Shown: in pieces, positions 41,010-49,746 of the stretch | How positions within the stretch are numbered: the stretch's first letter is position 1 | Layout: every line of letters starts with the position of its first letter | DNA from: Oscillospiraceae bacterium | GTDB taxonomy: Bacteria; Bacillota; Clostridia; Oscillospirales; Oscillospiraceae | Direction of reading: 5' to 3' | DNA length: 64,000 nucleotides | Assembly (NCBI GenBank): GCA_017482385.1 | Contig: JAFUNI010000017.1 | Coordinates: 62,001-126,000, forward strand | Program-made: the position numbers and the translations under genes | Notes under the pieces: model-generated | The model's input: the letters and a program-made list of their open reading frames with translations, nothing else | Told to the model about the DNA's origin: nothing | Database searches by the model: none

Positions 41010-42737
41010 GTGATCAAGACCCTTGCCCGGAGTATTCGGGAATACAAATGGGCGGCCCTGGGAAGTCCGATCTGCATGATCGGCGAGGTGATGATGGAGA
41101 TCTTCATCCCTCTGGTCCTGGCTGAGCTGCTCCGCCAGGGCATTGAACCGGGCCAAATGAGCGCTGTGTGGAAATACGGCGGACTGTTGGCTCTGTGCGC
41201 CCTGTGCAGCTTGCTTTTCGGTGTAGCCTCGGCATTTTTTGCCGCCTATGCCAGCACCGGCTTTGCCCGGAATCTGCGCCGCGATATGTTCAGTAAGGTG
41301 CAGACCTATGACTTTTCCAACATCGATAAATTTTCCTCTGCCTCCATCGTCACCCGGCTTACTTCCGATGTGGCCAATCTGCAGATGACCTTCCAGATGT
41401 CCATCCGGATGATCTTCCGCACCCCGGTGATGGTGGTGATGGCACTGGTGATGGCTTTCCGCATCAGCCCCAAGCTGAGCGTGATCTACTGCATTGCGCT
41501 GCCCCTTTTGGCCTTTGGTCTGATGTACCTTATCCGGAAGGTACATCCCATTTTCACCCGGGTCTTTAAGACCTACGACAAGCTCAACAATGTGGTGCAA
41601 GAGGATATCCGCGGCATTCGTGTGGTGAAATCCTTCGTCCGGGAGGATGCGGAGATTGAAAAGTTCACCGACGTTTCCAACTCCATCTACAAAGACTTCA
41701 CCAAGGCTGAGCGGATCATGGCCTTCAATAATCCCCTGATGCAGTTGGCTGTTTACACCTGTATCATCGTCATCTCCTACTTAGGCGCAAAATTAGTGGT
41801 GGGCGGCGAGCTGGATACCGCTGCGCTGACCGCTATGTTTACCTACACCAGCCAGATCCTCATGGGCCTGATGATGATGTCCATGGTGTTCGTGATGTTC
41901 ACCATGAGCCGGGAACCCATGAAGCGTGCCTATGAGCTGCTCACCGAAGAGCCCGCTTTGGCTAATCCCCAAAACCCCGTTACGGAAGTGGCTGACGGCT
42001 CTATCGACTTTGAGAATGTTTCCTTCCGTTACGCCAAGACCGCCGACCGGAATGCTTTGGACGGCATCAGCGTGCACATCGATGCCGGTATGACCGTGGG
42101 TATTTTGGGTGTGACCGGTTCCAGCAAATCCACCCTTGTCCAGCTGATCCCCCGGCTTTATGATGTCAACGAGGGCAGCGTAAAGGTTGGCGGTGTAGAT
42201 GTGCGTGATTACGATATCCACGCCCTCCGTGACCAGGTCTCCATGGTGCTGCAGAAGAATGTTCTGTTCTCCGGTTCTATCAAGGATAACCTGCGCTGGG
42301 GTAACCCCAACGCCACCGACGAGGAGATGGAACACGCCTGCCGTCTTGCCTGCGCCCACGATTTCATTACCGCTTTCCCCGATGGCTACGATACCCATAT
42401 CGAGCAGGGCGGCACCAATGTGTCCGGCGGTCAGAAGCAGCGGCTTTGTATTGCCCGGGCGCTGCTGAAAAAGCCCAAGATCCTCATTTTGGACGACTCC
42501 ACCTCCGCAGTGGATACCCGCACCGATGCCCTCATCCGCAAGGCCTTTGCTGAGGAGATCCCCGGCACTACCAAGCTGATCATTGCCCAGCGTGTGGCCT
42601 CTGTCCAGGACTCTGACCTCATCTTGGTACTGGAGGGCGGTAAGATCGCCGCTGCCGGTAAGCACGACGAGCTGCTGCAGACCTCGGAAATTTACCGGGA
42701 AGTCTATGAATCCCAGGTGAAAGGAGGCGAGGAATAA
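41010..42737 (+). CDS. heterodimeric ABC exporter, degenerate-site subunit
   Basis: A 575-residue half-transporter: an N-terminal six-helix membrane domain (to ~310) and an ATPase domain (340-575). Its own nucleotide motifs are non-standard: Walker A GVTGSSKST has Ser372 in place of the last Gly, Walker B ILDD has Asp496 in place of the catalytic Glu, and the H-loop is Gln527 (IIAQRV). Its signature VSGGQ (472-475) is standard. This is the pattern of the degenerate half of a TM287/288-like heterodimer. Start GTG after AGGAGG. It overlaps the partner by one base (TAATG). Substrate unknown; drug or lipid export is likely. Confidence 0.9.
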   Translation: MIKTLARSIREYKWAALGSPICMIGEVMMEIFIPLVLAELLRQGIEPGQMSAVWKYGGLLALCALCSLLFGVASAFFAAYASTGFARNLRRDMFSKVQTYDFSNIDKFSSASIVTRLTSDVANLQMTFQMSIRMIFRTPVMVVMALVMAFRISPKLSVIYCIALPLLAFGLMYLIRKVHPIFTRVFKTYDKLNNVVQEDIRGIRVVKSFVREDAEIEKFTDVSNSIYKDFTKAERIMAFNNPLMQLAVYTCIIVISYLGAKLVVGGELDTAALTAMFTYTSQILMGLMMMSMVFVMFTMSREPMKRAYELLTEEPALANPQNPVTEVADGSIDFENVSFRYAKTADRNALDGISVHIDAGMTVGILGVTGSSKSTLVQLIPRLYDVNEGSVKVGGVDVRDYDIHALRDQVSMVLQKNVLFSGSIKDNLRWGNPNATDEEMEHACRLACAHDFITAFPDGYDTHIEQGGTNVSGGQKQRLCIARALLKKPKILILDDSTSAVDTRTDALIRKAFAEEIPGTTKLIIAQRVASVQDSDLILVLEGGKIAAAGKHDELLQTSEIYREVYESQVKGGEE

Positions 42738-44632
42738 TGCCCCCTATCCGTATGAAAGGTGACGGCCGCAAGGCCAAGAACCCCAAGAAGACCCTCGCCC
42801 GCCTGCTGTCCTATCTGAAGCCCTACCGGGGAACAATGATCCTTGTGGTGATCTGCATTTTGGTGTCCTCCCTGGCAACGGCTATGAGCAGCTATTCCCT
42901 GGATCCCCTTATCAACAACTATATCAAGCCCCTGGCAGGAGAAGTAAATCCGGATTTTGCGCCGCTGATCGGTTTCCTGGTAATCATGGGCATCATTTAT
43001 GCTTTGGGCATCGTATCCTCTTTCCTGTACAATTACCTGATGGTACGAGTGGGACAGGGTATGCAGAAGACCGTCCGGGACGATATGTTCCGCCACATGC
43101 AGCAGCTGCCCATCCGCTACTTTGACACCCACACCGCCGGCGATGTGATGAGCCGTTACACCTCCGACATCGACACCCTGCGGCAGATGATCACCCAGGC
43201 TCTGCCCAACTGCATTTCTTCCATTGCAACGCTGGTGTCTGTGTTCACCATGATGCTTTTGGCATCTCCCATTCTCACCGTGGTGGTGATCGTCACCGCC
43301 TTTGGCATTCTCTATGTGACCAAGGCAGTGGCAAGCCGCTCTGCCAAGTTCTTCATCGGTCAGCAGAAAGCCCTGGGCGCAGTCAACGGCTATGTGGAGG
43401 AAATGATCTCCGGCCAGCGGGTCGTCAAGGTGTTCTGCCGGGAAGAAACCTGCAAGAAAGAGTTTAACGACATCAACGAGACCCTGCGGGAGAACGCTTA
43501 CAAGGCCGGCGCATTCACCAATATGATGGGCCCGGTAAACAACAACTTAGGCTATATCCAGTACACCATCTTGGCGCTGATCGGCGGCTATGTAGCCATC
43601 GCCTCTAACGGCAGTCTTTTGAATTTGGGCGGTTTGGCTGCCTTCCTGCTGCTCAGCCGGAAATTCAATATGCCCATCGGCCAGGTCAGTAACCAGATCA
43701 ACGCCATCGTGATGGCTTTGGCCGGCGCAGAGCGTATTTTCGATCTGATGGATGCCGAGGTAGAAGCCGACGAGGGCTATGTAACCCTGGTGAATGCCAA
43801 GGAAGAAAACGGTGTTCTTACTGAGTGCAAGGAGCGCACCGGCCGCTGGGCCTGGCGGCACCCCCACCAGGCAGACGGCTCTGTCACCTACACCGAGCTC
43901 ACCGGCGCCATCACCATGGACGAGGTGGACTTCGGCTATGTGGAAGACAAGCAGGTGCTCCACGGCGTGACCCTGTACGCAAACCCCGGTCAGAAGATCG
44001 CCTTTGTGGGCGCAACCGGCGCAGGCAAGACCACCATCACAAACCTCATCAACCGGTTCTATGATATTGCCGACGGCAAGATCCGCTACGACGGCATCAA
44101 CATCAACAAGATCAAGAAAGCCGACCTGCGGAAGTCCCTGGGCATCGTACTCCAGGAGACCAATCTGTTCACCGGCACGGTGATGGAAAACATCCGCTAC
44201 GGCAATTTGGATGCCACCGACGAGGAATGCATCGCCGCGGCCAAGACCGCCAATGCCCACGACTTCATTACCCGTCTGCCGGAGGGCTACAACACCCATC
44301 TGTCCGGTAACGGCGCCCAGCTCTCCCAGGGTCAGCGGCAGCTGATCGCCATTGCCCGGGCGGCGGTGGCCGATCCCCCTGTGATGATTTTGGACGAGGC
44401 CACCTCCTCCATCGATACCCGCACCGAGGCTTTGGTGCAGAAGGGTATGGATGCGCTGATGAACGGCAGGACCACCTTCGTCATTGCCCACCGTTTGAGC
44501 ACTGTCCGCAATGCAGACTGCATTATGGTGCTGGATCACGGCAAAATCATCGAGCGTGGCACCCACCAAGACCTCATTGCCCAGCAGGGCACTTACTACC
44601 GGCTCTATACAGGCGCTTTCGAGTTAGAATAA
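42737..44632 (+). CDS. heterodimeric ABC exporter, consensus-site subunit
   Basis: A 631-residue half-transporter: six membrane helices (about 30-330), an inserted ~55-residue charged segment between membrane and ATPase domains (about 345-395), then the ATPase domain. Walker A GATGAGKTT (425-433), Walker B with Asp553-Glu554, and H-loop His585 are all standard, but the signature is LSQGQ (529-533) rather than LSGGQ. Together with the partner's intact signature it forms the one hydrolytic site. A strong terminator follows 4 nt after the stop. Confidence 0.92.
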   Translation: MPPIRMKGDGRKAKNPKKTLARLLSYLKPYRGTMILVVICILVSSLATAMSSYSLDPLINNYIKPLAGEVNPDFAPLIGFLVIMGIIYALGIVSSFLYNYLMVRVGQGMQKTVRDDMFRHMQQLPIRYFDTHTAGDVMSRYTSDIDTLRQMITQALPNCISSIATLVSVFTMMLLASPILTVVVIVTAFGILYVTKAVASRSAKFFIGQQKALGAVNGYVEEMISGQRVVKVFCREETCKKEFNDINETLRENAYKAGAFTNMMGPVNNNLGYIQYTILALIGGYVAIASNGSLLNLGGLAAFLLLSRKFNMPIGQVSNQINAIVMALAGAERIFDLMDAEVEADEGYVTLVNAKEENGVLTECKERTGRWAWRHPHQADGSVTYTELTGAITMDEVDFGYVEDKQVLHGVTLYANPGQKIAFVGATGAGKTTITNLINRFYDIADGKIRYDGININKIKKADLRKSLGIVLQETNLFTGTVMENIRYGNLDATDEECIAAAKTANAHDFITRLPEGYNTHLSGNGAQLSQGQRQLIAIARAAVADPPVMILDEATSSIDTRTEALVQKGMDALMNGRTTFVIAHRLSTVRNADCIMVLDHGKIIERGTHQDLIAQQGTYYRLYTGAFELE

Positions 44633-44635
44633 AGC

Positions 44636-44663
44636 AAAAACCCACCCTCCCGGGTGGGTTTTT
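44636..44663 (+). terminator. terminator of the ABC exporter operon
   Basis: AAAAACCCACCC (44636-44647) pairs with GGGTGGGTTTTT (44652-44663), a classical intrinsic terminator. Confidence 0.92.
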
Positions 44664-44886
44664 ACATTAAAAACTAAAACCTTTCACCGCATTGCCAGCG
44701 ATGCGCCTGGAGGGGTATATAGGGGAGGGGCGGTTCGCAAGCGGGAGTTGCGGCTCAGCCCCTCCCCTATATCGCATTCTTTGGGTACTTTCTTGGCGAA
44801 ACAAGAAAGTACCGCCACCGGCAGGTAATACCATTGTGCCGGGAGATTGCCACGCTGTCGCACCCGTGGCAATGACGGTGTGGTTT
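44664..44886. repeat. convergent intergenic region packed with inverted repeats
   Basis: No gene is seen. ATATAGGGGAGGGGC (about 44718-44732) faces its complement GCCCCTCCCCTATAT (about 44758-44772). GGTACTTTCTTG (44784-44795) pairs with CAAGAAAGTACC (44802-44813). ATTGCCAC faces GTGGCAAT (about 44843-44874) and is related to the element at 33772. The three units abut, as if this site had collected several palindromic elements. Confidence 0.75.
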
Positions 44887-46095
44887 TTACTTCTGCATGC
44901 GGATGACCGCCATACCGGGGGCATCGGGGGCAATGAGATTCACTTGATACAGCGCTTCCGCCGCAGCTTCCCGGGTTAGCGGTGCGTTGGCATCCAGCTT
45001 AATGCCGTTTTCTGCCATCACAGTCAAGCTGGCGTACGCCCAGGTGGGGATTTCCGTGTCGTTGGCGGCGGTCTGCTCCACCACATCGGCGCTCACGGTC
45101 AGATCCAGGACATTTTGCAGCATCACCGCTGCCTCTGCGCCGGTAATGGGCTGGGACAGATCCGCAGTATCCTGCCAGCCGGCCAGCAAGCCGCTGCGCT
45201 GGGCTGCCACCATATAGGGTTTCAGCCAGGCGGGGGTGTTCGCAGGCAGTTCAATGCTATCTGCATTGCCTGCGGGGATCTCCAAGAGCTTTACCACCAT
45301 GGTGAGAAACTCCTCACGGGTGACTGTCTTGTCGGGATAGAAGCAGGCATTGCCGCCCACCTCCTCACCCACAAACAGGCCGGTGTTCCGCAGCCATTCC
45401 GCCTCAAAGCGGCTGTTAAGGCCAACGGTATCGGTGTACTTCCGGCCGTCGGAGGGCTTCAGAATCTGGATGGTGACAGTTGCGGTGCGGGATACATTCC
45501 CGGCGGGATCGGCGGCGGTGTAGGTGAAGGAGTCGATGCCCACCTTATTCTTCTTAGGGGTGTAGGTGAATGTGCCGTCAGCCTTTACCTCCACACTGCC
45601 CCGCTTCGGGCCGCGAACCACCGTAAAGGTAAGCTGTTCTCCCTCGGGATCGCTGGCTTTCAATGCGCCATCGTTGGGCAGGTTCTTATAGGTCTCCATG
45701 GACAGATCCTGAGCAACGGGGGCTTTATCCTCCTTGCCCCGGATGGCAATGGTCATAGTGGCGTTCTTCTCCACCCGGTTTTCATAAATGGGCAGGTAGC
45801 TGATGGTTGCCTGGGCATCTTCTTTGGTGCGCAGGGGATGGAAGGTCAGCTGCTCCAGCTGACCGGCGGTGAGAATATCCCCGGCCCGCAGGACACGGTT
45901 ACCCAGCATCACGGTGCCGGTAGCGGCATCGGGAAGCTCCGTGATGCAAACCCCGGACAAAGGCGTTTCTTCCGTGGTAAATTCTTTGGCGGTAAAGCAG
46001 TAAACGCTGTCGCAGTCCACTTCCGTGGCGGCGGCGGTCAGACCTAACAGGCAAACGCAGGCCAAAATTAGGCAGATGATACGAATTCGTTTCAT
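44887..46095 (-). CDS. secreted Ig-like/SLH-domain surface protein
   Basis: A 402-residue exported protein. Residues 1-23 are a signal peptide (IRIICLILACVCLLGLTAAA). An N-terminal beta region (to ~125) is followed by a cadherin/Ig-like repeat (APVAQDLSMETYKNLPNDGAL...SFTYTAADPAGNVSRTATVTIQI, about 128-210). C-terminal SLH-like segments are at about 215-400 (DKTVTREEFLTMVVKLL, PITGAEAAVMLQNVL, APLTREAAAEALYQV). SLH domains anchor proteins to cell-wall pyruvylated polymers. Start ATG after AGGAGGA. Role unknown; probably an envelope structural or adhesion protein. Confidence 0.85.
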   Translation of the reverse strand: MKRIRIICLILACVCLLGLTAAATEVDCDSVYCFTAKEFTTEETPLSGVCITELPDAATGTVMLGNRVLRAGDILTAGQLEQLTFHPLRTKEDAQATISYLPIYENRVEKNATMTIAIRGKEDKAPVAQDLSMETYKNLPNDGALKASDPEGEQLTFTVVRGPKRGSVEVKADGTFTYTPKKNKVGIDSFTYTAADPAGNVSRTATVTIQILKPSDGRKYTDTVGLNSRFEAEWLRNTGLFVGEEVGGNACFYPDKTVTREEFLTMVVKLLEIPAGNADSIELPANTPAWLKPYMVAAQRSGLLAGWQDTADLSQPITGAEAAVMLQNVLDLTVSADVVEQTAANDTEIPTWAYASLTVMAENGIKLDANAPLTREAAAEALYQVNLIAPDAPGMAVIRMQK

Positions 46096-46396
46096 TGAAA
46101 ATCCTCCTGTATTTGTGTTCGGAGGTAGTGTTTGCCACGCCGTCGAAAATTATACAAAAGAAAAAGCTTTCACTTGGGCAACACCCATAAGGAAGTAATG
46201 TCTGAAAAAACGTGTGTATTTCCGGCATTCGGAGTTAAAAATGCTTGAGATACATAAGGTATTTCTGCGCGTTTTGCTGTGACTGACGAAAATCTCCACT
46301 CTTTTCAGGTGTTCCGCAGTTTGGAAGCGGTATCTTTTTAATTAATAAATAAAAAAATTCCCGGAATGCTGATGCATTTCGGGAATTTTTCTGAAA
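46096..46396. ncRNA. intergenic region with candidate structured RNA and terminator
   Basis: A TATAAT read on the minus strand near 46150 is probably the SLH gene's -10. On the plus strand 46247-46340 could form a closed structure: GAGATAC (46247-46253) pairs with GTATCTT (46330-46336), CTGCG pairs with CGCAG inside, and an inner stem CTGA-AAAA/TTTTCAG carries the loop TCTCCACTC. It ends in TTTTT. No protein is encoded. The terminator of the next gene, AAAAATTCCCGGAATGC with GCATTTCGGGAATTTTT (46353-46390), follows. Confidence 0.3.
46353..46390 (-). terminator. terminator of the GtrII-type gene
   Basis: 17-nt arms (46353-46369 and 46374-46390) with one mismatch. On the minus strand the stem is followed by a T-run. 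Confidence 0.85.
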
Positions 46397-47905
46397 TCAA
46401 GGAATCTTTACCAGGATGTATTCTTCCGTTTCCCAAAAATAGCCGTCACCGGGCCATTCTTCCAACTTTTCCACCTCGGCCAAGACCTTGTCAGCCAGTT
46501 TCTCCGTGGGGGCTACCAAGAAATCATAGCCGTACATCCGGAAAAGCTCCCGCATGTGGAAGGTGGTGGGATCGTCAAAGGCTCTGCAGCACCAAAGAAT
46601 CGCCGATTTTCCGTTGTACTGACCACCGGTGTAATACTCTGAGGAGAGATAGTCCGTGGAATACCGGGCTGTGAAAATAACCGGCTTTGAGACATCGCAT
46701 TGCTCGGCCATTTCCGTTGCAATGGAGTGGACCATATAGGATTCCTTCTGGTAGCGGATATAGTCGTTATAAAACCAGCGGTTAAGCTCAGCGGCCTGCA
46801 CCAGCACCAGCAGTACAGAACCTGCAATTACGATTCGTTTTCCATAAACGCTGTGGCAGAGAACATACACCAAAATCAGCGCCACAAAGGCAATGAACAG
46901 AGAAAAGGTCTGAGCTGCCCGGTACATCACATAACCGCAAACATAGTGAATAAATAAATTGCCGGCAAAAAGCCCGCAGAAACACACAAACAGCACCGGG
47001 CTCCGCTTCTTGACCGAAAGGACAAGGAACAAAATTCCGCCCAACACCGCAAAGACCGTAAACAAAGTCAAGGGAAGATAAGGCCTCAAAAGAAAGGTTC
47101 TGATCAGCTTTCTTGTAATTTTGAGAAATGCCGTCAGGGGATTCTGTCCTGCCCAGGCGTTGCCCCTGTGGAAGATTCCAAATTGCCCGGTGAACAATTG
47201 CACAGAAACCACCAAGCTGTAATACAAAATATAGGCGCAAAGCAGGACTGCGGCAAATTTCAAGCCGTCCTTAAAGAGGATTTTGCGGTCTACCGGCTCT
47301 TTGTTTACCACGATACGCAGAATGAACAGGGCGAAGACACCGCAGAAATACATCGGCCCAAAGGTTTCGTAGCTGGACAGTGCCACCATTAACAGCAGAA
47401 TCGCCTTAATGCCATTTGTTTTGGCGGCGCTTAAATTATAGGTGTACATCAGCGACAGGGCAACGGCACAGTAAGCGGCGGTTGTTGCGATAACATCCAG
47501 ATTGTAAATATACTTCTCGTGGATGATGGGATTGCTGATAAACACACAGCAAAACACCGTCATACAGACCGTCGACAGCTTCCCCTGGGTCACATAGGAG
47601 AACAGGGCGCAAAAGAGCAGGGAAGACAGAGCCAACAGGCTTGCACCCAGAAAATCATTGAAAAACGGGAGAAATTCCAATGCGTTTGTCAGCAGGTTGT
47701 AGACCACATGGAAGAGTCTTCCTTGCTGGATCATAGAGCCGTAACCGTCGGTGTGCAGATAATGATGGGCCGCCGGGTCGTCTATTCCAACGGAAAAATT
47801 GGTTATGGTGAAGCCGAAACACAAAGCTGTGGTAAATACCACAAAAAACATAAGTACCTTGCAGGAAAGTATCTTCTTGCAATGGTCCCAATAGCCTTGT
47901 CGCAA
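46397..47905 (-). CDS. GtrII-type membrane glucosyltransferase
   Basis: A 502-residue polytopic membrane protein of the glucosyltransferase II (GtrII) family, with about ten to eleven hydrophobic segments. An early periplasmic-side motif, VGIDDPAAHHYL near residue 43, has the paired Asp typical of GT-C enzymes. The last ~100 residues form a soluble domain. It would transfer a sugar from a polyprenyl carrier to a surface polymer. Start: an ATG at 47926 lies upstream of the ribosome site, whereas AAGGAGG is 8 nt before TTG at 47905, so TTG is preferred. Confidence 0.82.
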   Translation of the reverse strand: MRQGYWDHCKKILSCKVLMFFVVFTTALCFGFTITNFSVGIDDPAAHHYLHTDGYGSMIQQGRLFHVVYNLLTNALEFLPFFNDFLGASLLALSSLLFCALFSYVTQGKLSTVCMTVFCCVFISNPIIHEKYIYNLDVIATTAAYCAVALSLMYTYNLSAAKTNGIKAILLLMVALSSYETFGPMYFCGVFALFILRIVVNKEPVDRKILFKDGLKFAAVLLCAYILYYSLVVSVQLFTGQFGIFHRGNAWAGQNPLTAFLKITRKLIRTFLLRPYLPLTLFTVFAVLGGILFLVLSVKKRSPVLFVCFCGLFAGNLFIHYVCGYVMYRAAQTFSLFIAFVALILVYVLCHSVYGKRIVIAGSVLLVLVQAAELNRWFYNDYIRYQKESYMVHSIATEMAEQCDVSKPVIFTARYSTDYLSSEYYTGGQYNGKSAILWCCRAFDDPTTFHMRELFRMYGYDFLVAPTEKLADKVLAEVEKLEEWPGDGYFWETEEYILVKIP

Positions 47906-48020
47906 GCCGCCCACCTCCTTGACCATTCTTTGTAAAAATAGTACACTGAAAAGTCAAAAAAGTCAACACAGACCCGGTAACAGCGAACAAATTGACATTG
48001 GAGAGATCTTTGGTTGGTGT

Positions 48021-48167
48021 TTATTTCATAACTTCCATGGGTTTTCCGCAGCAGCGGGGGATGACTTCTCCGGCTTTTACATCCAGCATCTTGTGGCAGA
48101 TGGGGCAGTAGACGGTGCAGTCCTTTTCTGCCCGGATCACTGGGATTATGCCTTTTTTATTTTCCAT
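48021..48167 (-). CDS. 48-aa four/five-cysteine zinc-ribbon-like protein
   Basis: A 48-residue protein: after MENKKGIIPVIRAEKD come CTVYCPICHKML and IPRCCGKPMEVMK. The arrangement CxxxCxxC followed by CC resembles the small iron-binding N-terminal domain of desulfoferrodoxin or a zinc ribbon. Start ATG after GAGGTG. It is downstream of the BFD-type ferredoxin, rubrerythrin, rubredoxin and perR genes on the same strand, so a redox or metal role is suggested. No exact family recognised. Confidence 0.65.
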   Translation of the reverse strand: MENKKGIIPVIRAEKDCTVYCPICHKMLDVKAGEVIPRCCGKPMEVMK

Positions 48168-48186
48168 ACGCACCTCAGAATTGTTT

Positions 48187-48254
48187 GTAGGGGAGGGATA
48201 GTATCCCTCCCGTTACGCTTTAGTTTTGCGGGAGGCATACTATGCCTCCCCTAC
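48187..48254. repeat. intergenic palindrome pair, family A, inverted order
   Basis: GTAGGGG at one end and CCCCTAC at the other bound two palindromes, GGGAGGGATAGTATCCCTCCC-type then GGGAGGCATACTATGCCTCCC-type. The order is the reverse of that at 40816-40897. It lies between the BFD-like gene and the 48-aa gene and may affect readthrough between them. Confidence 0.85.
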
Positions 48255-48262
48255 GAAAGGAA

Positions 48263-48457
48263 TTACCGACCCATGATCTCAGAGATGGTATCTAAGATCT
48301 TATCGTGGCAGCCGCCGCAGCCGGTGGAACAATGGGTGATAGCCTGAACCTCCTTGAAGGTTTCCTCCACATCCTCGAACTTGTGGCACTGCTCCAGCGC
48401 CTCTTCCACGTCAAAGCGACTAACCTGCTTACAGTTGCAAATCATATAGTTAACCAT
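48263..48457 (-). CDS. BFD-like [2Fe-2S] ferredoxin
   Basis: A 64-residue protein of the bacterioferritin-associated ferredoxin type. Four cysteines (CNCKQ near 7-9 and HCSTGCGGCHDKI near 42-51) bind a [2Fe-2S] cluster. Such proteins pass electrons to iron stores or act in redox sensing. No bacterioferritin gene is adjacent; the partner here is more likely the rubrerythrin upstream. Start ATG after GAGGTG. Confidence 0.85.
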   Translation of the reverse strand: MVNYMICNCKQVSRFDVEEALEQCHKFEDVEETFKEVQAITHCSTGCGGCHDKILDTISEIMGR

Positions 48458-48485
48458 AAAAACACCTCAATAAGTATTGTAGTAA

Positions 48486-48510
48486 ACGGACGGGGACAAG
48501 CCCCGTCCGT
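48486..48510 (-). terminator. hairpin after the rubrerythrin gene
   Basis: ACGGACGGGG (48486-48495) pairs perfectly with CCCCGTCCGT (48501-48510). Only a short T-run follows on the minus strand, so termination may be partial, with some readthrough to the BFD-like gene. Confidence 0.6.
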
Positions 48511-48526
48511 TGGATTTTATTGCCGC

Positions 48527-49120
48527 TTACTTGAAGTAACGCTCCAGCAGACCCTTCAGGGCAACACCGTGACGAGCCTCGTCGCGGGCCATTTCGTGGA
48601 CGGTGTCGTGGATGGCATCCAGACCGTTCTTCTTAGCGCAGGAGGCCAGATCGAACTTGCCCTGGGTTGCGCCGAACTCGCAATCAACGCGCCATGCCAG
48701 ATTGTCCTTGGTGGTAGCCTTCATGTTGGGCTCCAGATCCTCGCCCAGCAGCTCTGCAAACTTAGCGGCGTGCTCAGCCTCTTCCCAAGCTGCCTTCTCC
48801 CAGTACAGGCCGATCTCGGGATAGCCCTCGCGGTGCGCAATACGGGCCATGCACAGGTACATACCCACTTCGCTGCACTCGCCGTTGAAGTTAGCCATCA
48901 GCTGATCAAAGATGTACTTCTTGTCTTCCTCGCTGATGTCGGGGTTGTTCTTCACGGTCTGAGCGTAAACGCCGTACTCGTGAACAGCGGCCAGCTTCTG
49001 CTCGCCCTTCTGCTCCACAAACTTGGAAGCGGGAACCTTACATACGGGGCACTTGAAATCAGCTGCCAGTTCCTCGGCAGTGTGAACGTAACCACAAACA
49101 GAGCATACAAACTTTTTCAT
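48527..49120 (-). CDS. rbr: reverse rubrerythrin
   Basis: A 197-residue peroxide-scavenging di-iron protein. Unlike classical rubrerythrin, the rubredoxin-like Fe(Cys)4 domain is N-terminal ([10 protein letters not shown]...[13 protein letters not shown], residues 2-35), and the four-helix ferritin-like domain follows. Its Glu/His ligands lie in [33 protein letters not shown] and [11 protein letters not shown]. This is the reverse-rubrerythrin order known from clostridia, reducing H2O2 with NADH-derived electrons. The ATG at 49120 follows GGAGGA. In the perR cluster. Confidence 0.93.
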   Translation of the reverse strand: MKKFVCSVCGYVHTAEELAADFKCPVCKVPASKFVEQKGEQKLAAVHEYGVYAQTVKNNPDISEEDKKYIFDQLMANFNGECSEVGMYLCMARIAHREGYPEIGLYWEKAAWEEAEHAAKFAELLGEDLEPNMKATTKDNLAWRVDCEFGATQGKFDLASCAKKNGLDAIHDTVHEMARDEARHGVALKGLLERYFK

Positions 49121-49177
49121 AATATTTTCCTCCAAAATTTTTAATTTAATTTGTTTTCTATTTATTGATTTTTAAAT

Positions 49178-49303
49178 TTATTCTTCTTCGGTGACTTCTT
49201 CGAACTGGTCGGGACCGACGCCGCAGAGGGGGCATTCGTAATCCTCGGGCAGCTCATCGCCTTCGTAAACGTAGTCGCATACGGTGCAGACAAACTTTTT
49301 CAT
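49178..49303 (-). CDS. short rubredoxin-like protein
   Basis: A 41-residue rubredoxin-fold protein: [36 protein letters not shown] carries the two CxxC iron-ligand pairs. It is shorter than the usual ~52-aa rubredoxin, lacking the aromatic middle loop, and is very like the rubredoxin domain at the start of the next gene. It could be an electron donor to reverse rubrerythrin. The ATG overlaps the perR stop (ATGA) and AGGAGG lies inside perR, so the two are translationally coupled. Confidence 0.88.
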   Translation of the reverse strand: MKKFVCTVCDYVYEGDELPEDYECPLCGVGPDQFEEVTEEE

Positions 49304-49701
49304 CCGTTTTCTCCTCCTATACATTGATTACATCGACCGGTAAAGGTCAGTTGGCACATATCGATCTTGCCGCCGGTTTGGGCTGTGACCTCCCGGTTCA
49401 GCTCCTCCGGCACCGCAATCTGGGGCAGGTCTGAAACTGCCTCGCACCCGGTACATACAAAATGCACATGGGGCATCGTGTTGCCGTCGAACCGCTCAAC
49501 GCCGTTAACCGTTCCTACGCTGATGATCTCGCCCTTTTCCTTAAACATTGCCAGGTTCCTGTATACAGTACCCAGGGAAATGTCCGGATATTCCTGCTTC
49601 AAGTGGCTGTAGACCATTTCAGCGGAAGGGTGGGTGTCGGTACACCGCAGGTAGTTCAGAATCGCATTGCGTTTGCGGAACTGCTTGGTGGTAGTTTCCA
49701 T
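49300..49701 (-). CDS. perR: PerR/Fur-family peroxide regulator
   Basis: A 133-residue Fur-superfamily repressor. The winged helix (to ~80) has [31 protein letters not shown]. The regulatory metal site is in [12 protein letters not shown], and the structural zinc site is CTGC plus CNQC at the C-terminus (CxxC pairs). Gene context (rubredoxin, rubrerythrin) points to PerR rather than Fur. A candidate PerR box lies against its -35. Start ATG after AAAGGAG. Confidence 0.9.
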   Translation of the reverse strand: METTTKQFRKRNAILNYLRCTDTHPSAEMVYSHLKQEYPDISLGTVYRNLAMFKEKGEIISVGTVNGVERFDGNTMPHVHFVCTGCEAVSDLPQIAVPEELNREVTAQTGGKIDMCQLTFTGRCNQCIGGENG

Positions 49702-49746
49702 CGGCTTGCTCCTTTCTAAACGAGAACGTTTCTTATTTACGAGTTG

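Noticed and set aside
41010-42737. Possible pseudogene because of a non-standard Walker A, Walker B and H-loop
   Set aside because: The reading frame is full length, the changes match the degenerate site of heterodimeric exporters, and the partner's signature is changed in the complementary way.
46096-46160. Cyclic-di-GMP riboswitch before the SLH gene
   Set aside because: A GGCAAAC-like stretch caught the eye on the minus strand, but the conserved GEMM stems and tetraloop receptor parts are missing.
47906-47926. ATG start of the GtrII-type gene at 47926
   Set aside because: The only good ribosome site (AAGGAGG) lies downstream of this ATG and fits TTG at 47905.
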